Shown in pieces: positions 32,811 through 41,908 of a stretch of 64,000 nt of DNA. Made by a program: the position numbers and the translations under genes. Source of the DNA: Nocardioides islandensis (lineage in GTDB: Bacteria > Actinomycetota > Actinomycetes > Propionibacteriales > Nocardioidaceae); NCBI RefSeq assembly GCF_015352455.1, contig NZ_JADKPN010000014.1, forward strand, positions 80,089 through 144,088, in the 5' to 3' direction. The notes beneath the pieces were generated by a model, which saw nothing but the letters and a program-made list of their open reading frames with translations, was not told where the DNA came from and ran no database searches. Position 1 is the stretch's first letter. Each line of letters opens with the position of its first letter.

Positions 32811-34037
32811 TCAGGCGGCCAGCACCGCCCGGGCGGCGCGCTGGCCGGAGACGAGCGCTCCCTGGATGGAGGCGGTGTCGCGGTGGTCGCCGCAGACGAA
32901 CACCCCGTCGCCGGCCTCGACGGGCCGGGTGAGCCGCAACGGCGGGGGCATGGCGGGCACGGCGTCGGGGATGACGTGGTGGGCCACGACCTCCCAGCCG
33001 TCGGTGGAGCAGCGGTAGAGGTCGGCCAGGTGCGCACGTACCTGCGGTTCGCCGGCCGAGCCGTCGGGCCGGGCCAGCAGGGTGGTGGCCTCGAGCAGGT
33101 GCCGGCCGGCGGGGGCGTACGACGGTGCAGCGGTCGTCACCGTGGCGGCGTTCCACACCGGGCCGGGCGGCGTATGGGTGCCGCGCGCATCCACGGCGAG
33201 CAGCGGCCGCGGGTCGGGCGGCTCCGGTACCGCGAACCACCAGGTCGTCAGCCCGTGCATCTCGGTGGCCGGCATGCCCGTCAGCCGCTCGGCCTCCCCG
33301 GTGCCCGTCGCGACCACGACGTGCCGGGCCGCGATCGGGCCGGCGTCGGTGTCCACGCCACCCGCGCGCACGCCGACGACCGAGGTGTCGAGGCGTACGT
33401 CGGCGAGCCCGGCGGCCAGCTGCTCGGGCAGCCGCCGCATACCGCCCTCCGGCAGACCCGGGCTCGCCAGGGCGAAGGACCGGAGCAGCAGCCGCACGAA
33501 GTTCGCCGACGTGGCGCCCTCGGGGTCGACGACCACGCCGGCCAGGAACCGCTCCAGGATGCGTCGCTCCTTGCCCGTCACCCCGAGCCGGTCCAGCGCC
33601 TCGGCCAGGGGCGCGTCGGGGGCGGTGGCCGACGACTGCGGCCGCACGAGGGCGGGCGTCATCCAGCGCACCAGGCCGACCAGGTCGCGTGCGTCGATCA
33701 GGCCGTCGCGCAGCGAGGACCAGGCCAGGTGCGGCGCCCGTCGTGGGTCGGCCAGCACCTTCAGCGAGCTCGTCGTGCGCACCAGGACGCCGGCGTCGAA
33801 GGCGCCGAGCCCGAGCGCGTCCACGTCGACCCAGCGGCGCACCGCCGGGTAGGACGGGTTGAGCACCTGGAAGCCGCAGTCCACGACGTACCCGTCGACG
33901 TCGTCGCTGGTGACCCTCCCGCCCACGTGGCCCGCGGCCTCGAGGACGACGACGTGCCGTCCGGCGTCTGCCAGCGCCCGGGCGCAGCGCAGCCCGGCCA
34001 GCCCGGCTCCCACGACCACGACATCGGCGTCCGTCAC
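32811..34037 (-). CDS. FAD-dependent amine-oxidase/desaturase-like oxidoreductase
   Basis: A 408-residue flavoprotein. The dinucleotide-binding motif is VVVVGAGLAGLRCARALADAG, with ribose-binding EAAGHVGGRV, and the C-terminal FAD contact is GVFVCGDHRDTASIQGALVSG. It belongs to the NAD(P)/FAD oxidoreductases of the amine oxidase/phytoene desaturase clan. The GTG at 34037 has TAGGGT 6 nt upstream; that -10 box overlaps the stop codon of the CPBP gene, so it can be read both from its own start and from upstream. Substrate is unknown. Confidence 0.85.
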   Translation of the reverse strand: MTDADVVVVGAGLAGLRCARALADAGRHVVVLEAAGHVGGRVTSDDVDGYVVDCGFQVLNPSYPAVRRWVDVDALGLGAFDAGVLVRTTSSLKVLADPRRAPHLAWSSLRDGLIDARDLVGLVRWMTPALVRPQSSATAPDAPLAEALDRLGVTGKERRILERFLAGVVVDPEGATSANFVRLLLRSFALASPGLPEGGMRRLPEQLAAGLADVRLDTSVVGVRAGGVDTDAGPIAARHVVVATGTGEAERLTGMPATEMHGLTTWWFAVPEPPDPRPLLAVDARGTHTPPGPVWNAATVTTAAPSYAPAGRHLLEATTLLARPDGSAGEPQVRAHLADLYRCSTDGWEVVAHHVIPDAVPAMPPPLRLTRPVEAGDGVFVCGDHRDTASIQGALVSGQRAARAVLAA

Positions 34038-34043
34038 GGCTCG

Positions 34044-34049
34044 ACCCTA
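34044..34049 (-). promoter_or_regulatory. Leaderless-type -10 box inside the end of the CPBP gene
   Basis: Minus-strand TAGGGT, 6 nt before the oxidoreductase GTG at 34037. Its TAG is the CPBP stop codon (34047-34049). Confidence 0.5.
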
Positions 34050-34763
34050 GGAGAGCACCAGCGGCAGCAGGAAGAGCATGCCCAGCGACCAGGTCAGGTG
34101 GGTGATGGTCGGTCCGAGGATGCCGCCGGTGACCCGGCGCTGCAGGCCGACCACCAGGCCCAGGATCGCGGCGGCGAGCACGAGCAGCGGGATCCCGGCG
34201 GGCACCGTGACCAGGGTGTAGACGAGCGTGGTGACCAGGACGCCGTGCCGGCGACCGACGGCGGCGTACAGGGCCCCGCGGAAGTACAGCTCCTCGGCGA
34301 TCCCGTTGACCGCCGTGATCAGCGCGACCAGCGGCAGCGACCCCACCTGGGCGTGGTCGAGCAGCTCGTCGACCGGCTCGCGCAGGAACGGGACGTGCGC
34401 GACCACCAGCGCACCGGCCAGGAAGAGGGCCAGCAGCAGCACGCCGAGGGCCAGCGACTGCACCACCGCTCGGCTGTCCGTGGTGCCGGTGCGGGTGTGG
34501 GCGCGACCGAGGTGCAGCGGGCCGGACACCAGCGCGCCGACGGCCCAGACGCAGGCGAGGGTGACCGTCGCGACGTAGAACAGCGAGTCGCCGGCCTCGA
34601 TCCGCAGCGCCCACCCGAGGACCGCCGCCCCGACGACGAGCGTGATCCCGGCGACCCACCGCCGCCTGCGGAACGCCGAGTCACTCTCCTCGTGGTCGCG
34701 GGGCACGGGGACGACGAGCGCGGCGCGCACGAACGCCCGCACCTCGGCGACCGGGTCGATCAC
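34047..34763 (-). CDS. CPBP-family intramembrane metalloprotease
   Basis: A 238-residue membrane protein with about eight hydrophobic segments. The CPBP/Abi signature is GIAEELYFRGALYAA (EE and R as metal/catalytic residues), followed by the second histidine region ITHLTWSLG. Family members cleave membrane peptides or process prenylated or bacteriocin-type substrates. The GTG start overlaps the NmrA-type gene by 4 bp (GTGA); the longer upstream frame is rejected for that reason. Substrate unknown. Confidence 0.85.
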   Translation of the reverse strand: MIDPVAEVRAFVRAALVVPVPRDHEESDSAFRRRRWVAGITLVVGAAVLGWALRIEAGDSLFYVATVTLACVWAVGALVSGPLHLGRAHTRTGTTDSRAVVQSLALGVLLLALFLAGALVVAHVPFLREPVDELLDHAQVGSLPLVALITAVNGIAEELYFRGALYAAVGRRHGVLVTTLVYTLVTVPAGIPLLVLAAAILGLVVGLQRRVTGGILGPTITHLTWSLGMLFLLPLVLS

Positions 34764-35686
34764 GGGTCGTTCCCCGTCACCGCGACGGCAATCGACTCGT
34801 CGTACCCGCGTGCACCTCCCGGCGGCGGGCCGACCAGCTCGTCGAGGTCGTGCTCGCGGCAGACCACCTCGTGCACGAGGCTCCCCACGAGGGGCCGGGC
34901 GAGGCCGGACGGGATCGGCGTGACGAGGCCGACCCACAGGCTCGCCAGCCCCGGCGTCAGGACCGGCACGGTGACCACGAAGCGCCGCCCCAGGCCGGCG
35001 ACGTCCGCGAACCGGTGGATCATCTCGCGGTAGGTCAGCACGTCCGGGCCGCCCACGTCGAACGTCCGGTTGGTCTCCGGCGGCAGGTCCGCTGCCGCGG
35101 TCAGGTAGTGCAGCACGTCGCCGACCGCGATCGGCTGGATCCGGTTGTCGAGCCACCTCGGGGCGAGCATGACGGGCAGCCGACGGGTGAGGTGCCGCAG
35201 CATCTCGTACGACGCGGAGCCGGGCCCGACGATCACCGCGGCCTGGAGCACCGCGGCCGGCACCCCCGAACCCAGGAAGATCTCGCCGACCTCCACGCGC
35301 GACGCCAGGTGGGTGCTCAAGTCGTCCTGGTCGGGGTGCAGCCCGGACATGTAGACGATCCGGCCGACCCCGCGGTCCTCGGCCGCTCGCGCGAACGTCG
35401 TGGCCAGCTCGCGGTCGCGCTCGACGAAGCCGGGGCGGCCGTCCATCGAGTGCAGGAGGTAGTAGGCGAGGTCGACGCCGTCCAGCGCGCCCTCGAGGAC
35501 GTCGTACGACGACGCGTCACCCTCCACGACCTCCACCCGGTCGCGCCACTCGACGTCGCGCAGCTTGCCGGCGCTTCGTGTGAGCACGCGGATCCGGTGC
35601 CCGTCGTCGAGCAGGCGGGGCACGAGGCGCGAGCCGAGGTACCCGGTCACGCCCGTGACGAGGACCGTCCGCGCAGTGGTCGCCAT
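34760..35686 (-). CDS. NmrA/atypical SDR NAD(P)H-binding protein
   Basis: A 308-residue Rossmann protein. The motif TGVTGYLGSRLVPRLLDDGH (TGxTGxxG) marks the extended/atypical SDR (NmrA, complex I NDUFA9-like) branch. Later conserved stretches are DLAYYLLHSM, IVYMSGLHPD and PIAVGDVLHYL. There is no canonical YxxxK pair at the usual site, so a redox-sensing or lipid/quinone-related role is as likely as catalysis. It overlaps terC by 1 bp (TGATG) and the CPBP gene by 4 bp, forming a terC-nmrA-CPBP-oxidoreductase run. Confidence 0.85.
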   Translation of the reverse strand: MATTARTVLVTGVTGYLGSRLVPRLLDDGHRIRVLTRSAGKLRDVEWRDRVEVVEGDASSYDVLEGALDGVDLAYYLLHSMDGRPGFVERDRELATTFARAAEDRGVGRIVYMSGLHPDQDDLSTHLASRVEVGEIFLGSGVPAAVLQAAVIVGPGSASYEMLRHLTRRLPVMLAPRWLDNRIQPIAVGDVLHYLTAAADLPPETNRTFDVGGPDVLTYREMIHRFADVAGLGRRFVVTVPVLTPGLASLWVGLVTPIPSGLARPLVGSLVHEVVCREHDLDELVGPPPGGARGYDESIAVAVTGNDP

Positions 35687-36672
35687 CAGCTCGGGGCCGG
35701 GTCGCGCTTGGACTTGTCGGACATCAGGCTGGCCACGGCCGTGACGACCAGGGTCCCGAGGATGACGACCAGCGAGAGCCAGATCGGGATGTCCGGCGCC
35801 CAGCCGATGTGCTCACCGCCGTTGAGGAAGGGCAGCTCGTTCTCGTGCATGGCGTGCAGGATCAGCTTCACGCCGATGAAGAGCAGCAGGAACGCCAGCC
35901 CGTAGGAGAGGTAAACCAGCCGCTGCAGCAAGCCGCCGATGAGGAAGTACAGCTGCCGCAGGCCCATCAGCGCGAACACGTTGGCCGTCAGCACCAGGTA
36001 GGGCTCCTCGGTCAGCCCGTAGATCGCCGGGATGGAGTCGAGGGCGAAGAGCAGGTCGGTCATGCCGAGGGTGAGCACCACCATCGACATCGGGGTGAGC
36101 AGGCGAGAGCCGTTCTCCCTGATGAAGAACCTCACGCCGTTCCAGTCCTCGCTGACCGGCAGGTGCTTGCGCACCCAGCGGACCAGCCGCGGCTCGTCGT
36201 ACCCCTGCTCGTCCTCGTGGCCCTCTCGCGCGAGGTTGACCGCGGTGATGACCAGGAACGCGCCGAACAGGTAGAAGACCCACGAGAAGTTGTTGATCGC
36301 CGCCGCGCCGACGGCGATGAAGATGCCGCGCATCACCAGCGCGAGCACGATGCCGATCATCAGCGCGGTCTGCTGGTACTCCCGCGGCACCGAGAACTTG
36401 CTCATGATGATGATGAAGATGAACAGGTTGTCGATCGAGAGGGAGTACTCCGTCAGCCACCCGGCGAAGAACTCCCCGCCGTAGCGGCTGCCGGCGGTCT
36501 GCCACACGCCGACGCCGAAGGCGACGGCCGCGCCGACGTAGAAGCTGAGTGCCCGCAGGCACTCCTTCATCGTCGGCTCGTGCGGGTTCCGGCGCATGTG
36601 CCAGACGTCGAAGATGAAGAAGACGATCGTGGCGCCGATCGTGACTTCCCAGATCCACGGGCTTACGTCCAC
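35686..36672 (-). CDS. TerC/Alx-family integral membrane protein
   Basis: A 328-residue protein with about nine membrane segments. TerC marks include SLSIDNLFIFIIIMSKF (the acidic-residue pair in the first half) and LLFALDSIPAIYGLT in the second half. Relatives export manganese or act in tellurite resistance and metal loading of exported proteins. The start lies 61 bp after the map stop on the same strand, so it may be read from the secY-map transcript. I looked for a yybP-ykoY riboswitch, but 61 bp is too short to hold one. Confidence 0.92.
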   Translation of the reverse strand: MDVSPWIWEVTIGATIVFFIFDVWHMRRNPHEPTMKECLRALSFYVGAAVAFGVGVWQTAGSRYGGEFFAGWLTEYSLSIDNLFIFIIIMSKFSVPREYQQTALMIGIVLALVMRGIFIAVGAAAINNFSWVFYLFGAFLVITAVNLAREGHEDEQGYDEPRLVRWVRKHLPVSEDWNGVRFFIRENGSRLLTPMSMVVLTLGMTDLLFALDSIPAIYGLTEEPYLVLTANVFALMGLRQLYFLIGGLLQRLVYLSYGLAFLLLFIGVKLILHAMHENELPFLNGGEHIGWAPDIPIWLSLVVILGTLVVTAVASLMSDKSKRDPAPS

Positions 36673-36733
36673 GGGGTCGGTGGCTCCGATCTCGTTGCGG
36701 CGTCAGGACAGGACAGGTCTGGTCGAGTGATGC

Positions 36734-37557
36734 TCAACGGCCCCCGAATGGCACGCCCATGCCGGTCAGCCTGGCCTCTCCGCCGTCGACGGCGGTCAGC
36801 ACCCAGGGGCCGTTACTGGTCAGCGTAAAGGTGTGCTCGAAATGCGCCGCCCGGCTGCCGTCGGCAGTGGCCACGGTCCAGTCGTCGTCCAGCAGCACCG
36901 TCTCGTGGCTGCCGAGCGTCACCATCGGCTCCACGGCCAGCGCCAGGCCCTCGACCAGCTTGGGGCCGCGGCCCGCGCGGCCCACGTTGGGGACGTTCGG
37001 CGGCTGGTGCATCGCGGTGCCGATGCCGTGCCCGACGTAGTCCTCGAGGATGCCGTAGGGCCCGACGCTCCGGACGTAGGACTCCACGCCGTGCGAGATG
37101 TCGGTGAGCCGGCCGCCCAGCTTGGCGGCGGCCATGCCGCGCCAGAGCGCCTCCTCGGTGACCTCCATCAGGCGGCGTACGTCGTCGTCGACGTCACCGA
37201 CGGCGACGGTGATCGCGGCGTCACCGTGCCAGCCGTCGACGATCGCGCCGCAGTCGATGGAGATGACGTCGCCCTCCTCGAGCACCCGGTCGCCGGGGAT
37301 GCCGTGCACCACCTCGTCGTTCGCCGACGCGCAGATCGTGGCCGGGAAGGGCGGGTGGCCGTAGCCCAGGAACGACGGCACGCCACCGTGGCTGCGGATG
37401 TTCTCCTCGGCCAGCCGGTCGAGCTCGCGGGTGGTGATGCCCGGCCGCACGGCGGCGCGCAGCAGCTCCAGGGTCTCCCCGACGAGCCGTCCGGCGACCC
37501 GCATCAGGTCGATCTGGTCACGGCTCTTGATCTCGATGCCGCGGTCGCGGAACGGCA

Positions 37558-37558
<1 letters not shown>
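36734..37558 (-). CDS. map: Methionine aminopeptidase type I
   Basis: A 274-residue MetAP-I, removing the initiator methionine from nascent proteins. Metal-binding regions are seen at SIDCGAIVDGWHGDAAITV (two Asp), GHGIGTAMHQPPNV (His) and LALAVEPMV and HFEHTFTL (two Glu). It starts MPFRDRGIEIKSRDQIDLMR and overlaps the adk stop by 1 bp (TGATG). In most actinomycetes infA follows within a few hundred bp; here terC follows instead. Confidence 0.97.
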
Positions 37559-38133
<575 letters not shown>

Positions 38134-38140
38134 GGCCGCG

Positions 38141-38227
38141 TGGTGGTCGAGCCGTCGCCGCGGCTGATGGTGGTCGAGCCGCCGCGAGGAACGAGCGGCG
38201 AGTCGAGACCCGACGTGTCGAGACCCG
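38141..38227. repeat. Dispersed-type palindromic repeats between secY and adk
   Basis: Direct repeat TGGTGGTCGAGCCG at 38141-38154 and 38168-38181; GCGGCGAGTCGAGACC (38195-38210) partly pairs with GGTCGAGCCGC (38172-38182); GTCGAGACCCG occurs at 38202-38212 and again at 38217-38227, ending at the secY stop. This GGTCGAG/CTCGACC style of intergenic palindrome is frequent in Nocardioides-like genomes as I recall; copy number here needs the full genome. Confidence 0.6.
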
Positions 38228-39523
38228 TCATCGGAGGAATCCTTCGTAGTTGCGCTGCTGCAGCTGGCTCTCGATCTGCTTCACCGTGTCCAGGGCGACG
38301 CCGACCATGATGAGGATCGACGTGCCGCCGAACGGGAAGTTCTGGTTGGCGTTGATGAGCACCAGCGCGATCAGCGGGATGAGCGCCACGAGCCCGAGGT
38401 ACATCGCACCTGGGAACGTGATGCGGGACAAGACGTAGGACAGGTAGTCCTCGGTCGGCTTGCCCGCCCGGATCCCGGGGATGAAGCCGCCGTACTTCTT
38501 CATGTTGTCCGCCACCTCTTGAGGGTTGAAGGTGATCGAGACGTAGAAGTAGGTGAAGAAGACGATCAGGAGGAAGTAGGCGATCATGTACAGCGGGTGG
38601 TTGCCGCGCACGAAGTAGTCGTTGATCCAGCGCACCCAGGGCGCGGTCGAGGTCTGGTTGAACTGCACCGCCATCGCCGGCAGGTAGAGCAGCGACGAGG
38701 CGAAGATGACCGGGATGACGCCGGCCTGGTTGACCTTGAGCGGGATGTACGTCGAGGAGCCGCCGAACATCTTGCGGCCCACCATCCGGCGGGCGTACTG
38801 CACCGGGATGCGGCGCTGCGCCTGCTCGATGAAGATGACCGCCGCGATGATCGACAGACCGATGGCCACCACGACCCCGAAGACCCACCAGCCCTTCTCG
38901 GTCTTCACGTTCCACAGGGCCACCGGGAAGGTCGCCACGACCTGGGTGAAGATCAGGATCGACATGCCGTTGCCGACGCCGCGGTCGGTGATCAGCTCGC
39001 CGAGCCACATGATCACCGCGGTGCCGGCGGTCATGGTGATCACCATGACCAGGAAGGTCATCGTGCCGTTGTCGTGCAGCAGCGGCGCGGAGCAGCCCTG
39101 GAGCAGGTTGCCCGAGCGGGCCAGCGCCACGATGCCGGTCGCCTGGAGGATCGCCAGGCCCAGCGTGAGGTAGCGGGTGTACTGGGTGATCTTGGTCTGG
39201 CCGGCCTGGCCCTCCTTCTTGAGGGCCTCCAGCCGCGGGATCACCACGACGAGCAGCTGCAGGATGATCGAGGCCGTGATGTACGGCATGATCCCGAGCG
39301 CGAAGATGGTCAGCTGGAGCAGCGCTCCGCCGGAGAACAGGTTGATCAGGCTGTAGATGCCGGAGTTGCCGACGTCGTTCAGGCAGGACTGCACGTTGGC
39401 GACGTTGACGCCCGGAGCGGGCACCTGGGAGCCGAGCCGGAAGATCGCGATGATCATCAGGACGAACAGCAGCTTGCGCCGCAGGTCGGGCGTCCGGAAT
39501 GCGTTGGCGAACGCGCTGAGCAC
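38228..39523 (-). CDS. secY: Preprotein translocase subunit SecY
   Basis: A 431-residue, ten-helix channel of the Sec translocon. Typical segments are FANAFRTPDLRRKLLFVL, SGGALLQLTIFALGIMPYITASII (plug/helix 2) and the cytoplasmic loop IPVQYARRMVGRK. The GTG start (LSAFANAF) has GAAAGAGG nearby. It is followed by adk. The 137-bp gap upstream carries a long inverted repeat (39567-39649) enclosing a possible extended -10 (TGTTAGGCT). Confidence 0.98.
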   Translation of the reverse strand: MLSAFANAFRTPDLRRKLLFVLMIIAIFRLGSQVPAPGVNVANVQSCLNDVGNSGIYSLINLFSGGALLQLTIFALGIMPYITASIILQLLVVVIPRLEALKKEGQAGQTKITQYTRYLTLGLAILQATGIVALARSGNLLQGCSAPLLHDNGTMTFLVMVITMTAGTAVIMWLGELITDRGVGNGMSILIFTQVVATFPVALWNVKTEKGWWVFGVVVAIGLSIIAAVIFIEQAQRRIPVQYARRMVGRKMFGGSSTYIPLKVNQAGVIPVIFASSLLYLPAMAVQFNQTSTAPWVRWINDYFVRGNHPLYMIAYFLLIVFFTYFYVSITFNPQEVADNMKKYGGFIPGIRAGKPTEDYLSYVLSRITFPGAMYLGLVALIPLIALVLINANQNFPFGGTSILIMVGVALDTVKQIESQLQQRNYEGFLR

Positions 39524-39566
39524 GAAATCCTCTTTCTCCAGCAGGGCCGGTCCTTCAGGTCTCAGA

Positions 39567-39649
39567 CGTACGACGACCGGCGGGTCCCGAAGACCTGCGG
39601 AAGCCTAACAGGCTCCCCACAGGGTCCCCGGGCCGCCGGTCGACGTACG
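39567..39649. repeat. Long inverted repeat in the rplO-secY gap
   Basis: Arms CGTACGACGACCGGCGG (39567-39583) and CCGCCGGTCGACGTACG (39633-39649) pair at 16 of 17 positions around 49 bp. Inside is a second small hairpin AGCCT-AAC-AGGCT (39602-39614), and on the minus strand TGTTAGGCT, an extended -10 candidate directed at secY. It may be a terminator/attenuator of the spc operon combined with a secY promoter. Confidence 0.6.
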
Positions 39650-39660
39650 AATGATGGCGT

Positions 39661-40101
39661 TCAGACCGTCGTGGCGGTGCCGCCAGCAGCCTCGATCTTC
39701 TGCTTCGCGGAGGCCGAGAACGCCTGGGCGCTGACCTGGACCTTGACGTTCAGGTCGCCCTGGCCGAGCACCTTGACGGGCTGTCCCTTGCGGACCAGAC
39801 CCTTGGCCACGAGGTCGTCGACACCGATGGTGCCGCCGTCGGGGAAGGACTCCCCGATGCGCTCGAGGTTCACGACCTGGAACTCCACGCGGAACGGGTT
39901 CTTGAACCCCTTCAGCTTGGGCAGGCGCATGTGCAGCGGCAGCTGGCCGCCCTCGAAGTACGCCGGGATGTTGTTGCGGGCCTTCGAGCCCTTGGTGCCG
40001 CGGCCCGCGGTCTTGCCCTTGGACCCCTCACCGCGACCCACGCGGGTCTTGGGGGTCTTGGCGCCGGGAGCCGGACGCAGGTGGTGGAGCTTGAGCGTCA
40101 T
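39661..40101 (-). CDS. rplO: Large-subunit ribosomal protein uL15
   Basis: uL15 of 146 residues. The N-terminal extended arm is LKLHHLRPAPGAKTPKTRVG, followed by GEGSKGKTAGRGTKGSKAR, which penetrates 23S rRNA, and the globular C-terminal half. It begins 1 bp after the rpmD stop. A 137-bp gap with an inverted repeat separates it from secY. Confidence 0.98.
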   Translation of the reverse strand: MTLKLHHLRPAPGAKTPKTRVGRGEGSKGKTAGRGTKGSKARNNIPAYFEGGQLPLHMRLPKLKGFKNPFRVEFQVVNLERIGESFPDGGTIGVDDLVAKGLVRKGQPVKVLGQGDLNVKVQVSAQAFSASAKQKIEAAGGTATTV

Positions 40102-40102
40102 G

Positions 40103-40285
40103 TCAGTCGACCTCCTCGACCGTCACCAGGTGACGGACGGTGTGGACCATGCCCCGGATCTCCGGGCGGTCCTCCTTCACGACCACGTCGCCGATGCGCT
40201 TGAGCCCGAGCGAGCGCAGGGTCTCGCGCTGGTTCGCCTTGCGACCGATGGCCGACTTCTTCTGCTGGACCTTGATCTGGGCCAT
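40103..40285 (-). CDS. rpmD: Large-subunit ribosomal protein uL30
   Basis: uL30 of 60 residues, the short bacterial form: MAQIKVQQKKSAIGRKANQ, then TLRSLGLKRIGDVVVKED and PEIRGMVHTVRHLV. Its ATG overlaps the rpsE stop by 1 bp (TGATG), and rplO follows after 1 bp. Confidence 0.97.
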   Translation of the reverse strand: MAQIKVQQKKSAIGRKANQRETLRSLGLKRIGDVVVKEDRPEIRGMVHTVRHLVTVEEVD

Positions 40286-40905
40286 CAGCTCGTCACCCCC
40301 GCCGGCTCCTCGGCGCGCGCCTTGAGGAGCGCCGCCGGGGCGACGTCCTCGACGCGCAGGCCACGACGGGCCGCGACGGCCTCGGGCTGCTCGAGCATCC
40401 GCAGCGCCTCGACGGTCGCGTGCACGATGTTGATCTGGTTGGACGAGCCCAGCGACTTGCTGAGCACGTCGTGGATGCCGGCGCACTCCAGCACCGCGCG
40501 CACCGGGCCACCGGCGATCACGCCGGTACCGGGGGCGGCGGGACGCAGCAGCACGACGCCGGCGGCCTTCTCACCCTGGACGGGGTGCGGGATGGTGCCC
40601 TGGATGCGGGGGACCCGGAAGAACGCCTTCTTGGCCTCCTCGACACCCTTGGCGATCGCCGCGGGCACCTCCTTGGCCTTGCCGTAGCCGACGCCGACCA
40701 TGCCGTCGCCGTCGCCCACGACCACGAGGGCGGTGAAGCTGAAGCGACGACCACCCTTCACGACCTTGGCGACGCGGTTGATGGCGACGACTCGCTCGAC
40801 GTACGCCGTCTTGTCGGCGCCACCGCGACGGTCGTCGCGGCCGCCGCCGCGACGGTCTCCGCCTCGGTCGCCACCCGAACGCTGTCCGCGCTGGGGTCCG
40901 CTCAT
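40285..40905 (-). CDS. rpsE: Small-subunit ribosomal protein uS5
   Basis: uS5 of 206 residues, on the 30S back near the mRNA entrance. It has a 30-residue Arg/Gly/Asp-rich N-terminal extension (SGPQRGQRSGGDRGGDRRGG) typical of actinomycetes, then the double-stranded RNA-binding fold (VERVVAINRVAKVVKGGRRF) and the C-terminal domain. The ATG at 40905 is used; a longer frame to 41259 covers rplR and is a shadow. Confidence 0.98.
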   Translation of the reverse strand: MSGPQRGQRSGGDRGGDRRGGGRDDRRGGADKTAYVERVVAINRVAKVVKGGRRFSFTALVVVGDGDGMVGVGYGKAKEVPAAIAKGVEEAKKAFFRVPRIQGTIPHPVQGEKAAGVVLLRPAAPGTGVIAGGPVRAVLECAGIHDVLSKSLGSSNQINIVHATVEALRMLEQPEAVAARRGLRVEDVAPAALLKARAEEPAGVTS

Positions 40906-40945
40906 GTCAGTTCCTCTTCTCTCGTCTGCTTCGAAGGCGGGGCGC

Positions 40946-41329
40946 TCAGAGCGCCAGCCCACCCTCGCGGGCGCCGTCGGCCAGCGCAGCGACGCGGCCG
41001 TGGTACTGGTTGCCGGCGCGGTCGAAGACCACGCCCTCCACACCCGCGGCCTTGGCCCGCTCGGCCACCAGCTCGCCGACCTTCTTGGCCTTCGCCTTCT
41101 TGTCGCCCTCGAGGGAGCGCAGGTCGGCCTCCATGCTGGAGGCGGACGCCACGGTCTTGCCGGCCAGGTCGTCCACGACCTGGGCGGAGATGTGCTTGCT
41201 GGACCGGGTGACCACCAGGCGCGGACGCTCGGCGGTGCCGAACAGCTTCTTGCGGCCACGGACCTGGCGGCGCAGCCGCGACTTGGTGCGCGCAGCGGTG
41301 TGCTTGCGGTGTCCCAGGGAGATCGCCAT
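40946..41329 (-). CDS. rplR: Large-subunit ribosomal protein uL18
   Basis: uL18 of 127 residues, binding 5S rRNA. It reads MAISLGHRKHTAARTKSRLR, RRQVRGRKKLFGTAERPRLVV and the C-terminal YHGRVAALADGAREGGL. It begins 2 bp after rplF and is 40 bp before rpsE. Confidence 0.98.
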   Translation of the reverse strand: MAISLGHRKHTAARTKSRLRRQVRGRKKLFGTAERPRLVVTRSSKHISAQVVDDLAGKTVASASSMEADLRSLEGDKKAKAKKVGELVAERAKAAGVEGVVFDRAGNQYHGRVAALADGAREGGLAL

Positions 41330-41331
41330 GA

Positions 41332-41871
41332 CTACTTACCGGCCTTTCCGACCTTCTTGCGGACCTGCTCGCCCGCGTAGCGGACGCCCTTGCCCTTGTA
41401 GGGCTCCGGCTTCCGCAGCTTGCGGATCTTCGCGGCCGTCTCACCGACGAGCTGCTTGTCGATGCCCTGGACGCCGAGCTTGGTGGCGCTCTCGACGGCG
41501 AAGGTGATGCCGTCGGGCGCGTCGAACGTGATCGAGTGGCTGTAGCCGAGCTGGAACTCCAGCTGGGTCGGGCCCTTGGACAGGACGCGGTAGCCCACGC
41601 CCACGATCTCGAGCTTCTTCTCGTAGCCGTCGGTCACGCCGACGACCATGTTGTTGATCAGGGTCCGCGTCAGGCCGTGCAGGGAACGGCTGATGCGCTC
41701 GTCGTCGGGACGCTTGACCTCGAGCACGTCGTCGGACTTCTCGACGGTGATCGGGGCGGCCACGGCGTGCGAGAGCGTGCCCTTGGGACCCTTGACGGTC
41801 ACCAGGTTGTCGTCGATCGCGACGTCCACGCCGGACGGGACCGTGATCGGGAGCTTGCCGATGCGCGACAT
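41332..41871 (-). CDS. rplF: Large-subunit ribosomal protein uL6
   Basis: uL6 of 179 residues, near the GTPase centre. Two repeated alpha/beta domains are visible: MSRIGKLPITVPSGVDVAID and RSLHGLTRTLINNMV in the first, and the C-terminal signature RKPEPYKGKGVRYAGEQVRKK in the second (first 20 residues RKPEPYKGKGVRYAGEQVRK). Gap to rpsH is 37 bp. Confidence 0.98.
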   Translation of the reverse strand: MSRIGKLPITVPSGVDVAIDDNLVTVKGPKGTLSHAVAAPITVEKSDDVLEVKRPDDERISRSLHGLTRTLINNMVVGVTDGYEKKLEIVGVGYRVLSKGPTQLEFQLGYSHSITFDAPDGITFAVESATKLGVQGIDKQLVGETAAKIRKLRKPEPYKGKGVRYAGEQVRKKVGKAGK

Positions 41872-41908
41872 GTCAGTCTCCTCTAGACATATTCATTAGG
41901 GGACCCCG

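Noticed and set aside
36673..36733. yybP-ykoY manganese riboswitch in front of terC
   Set aside because: Only 61 bp separate map and terC and no matching pairing or conserved loops are present.
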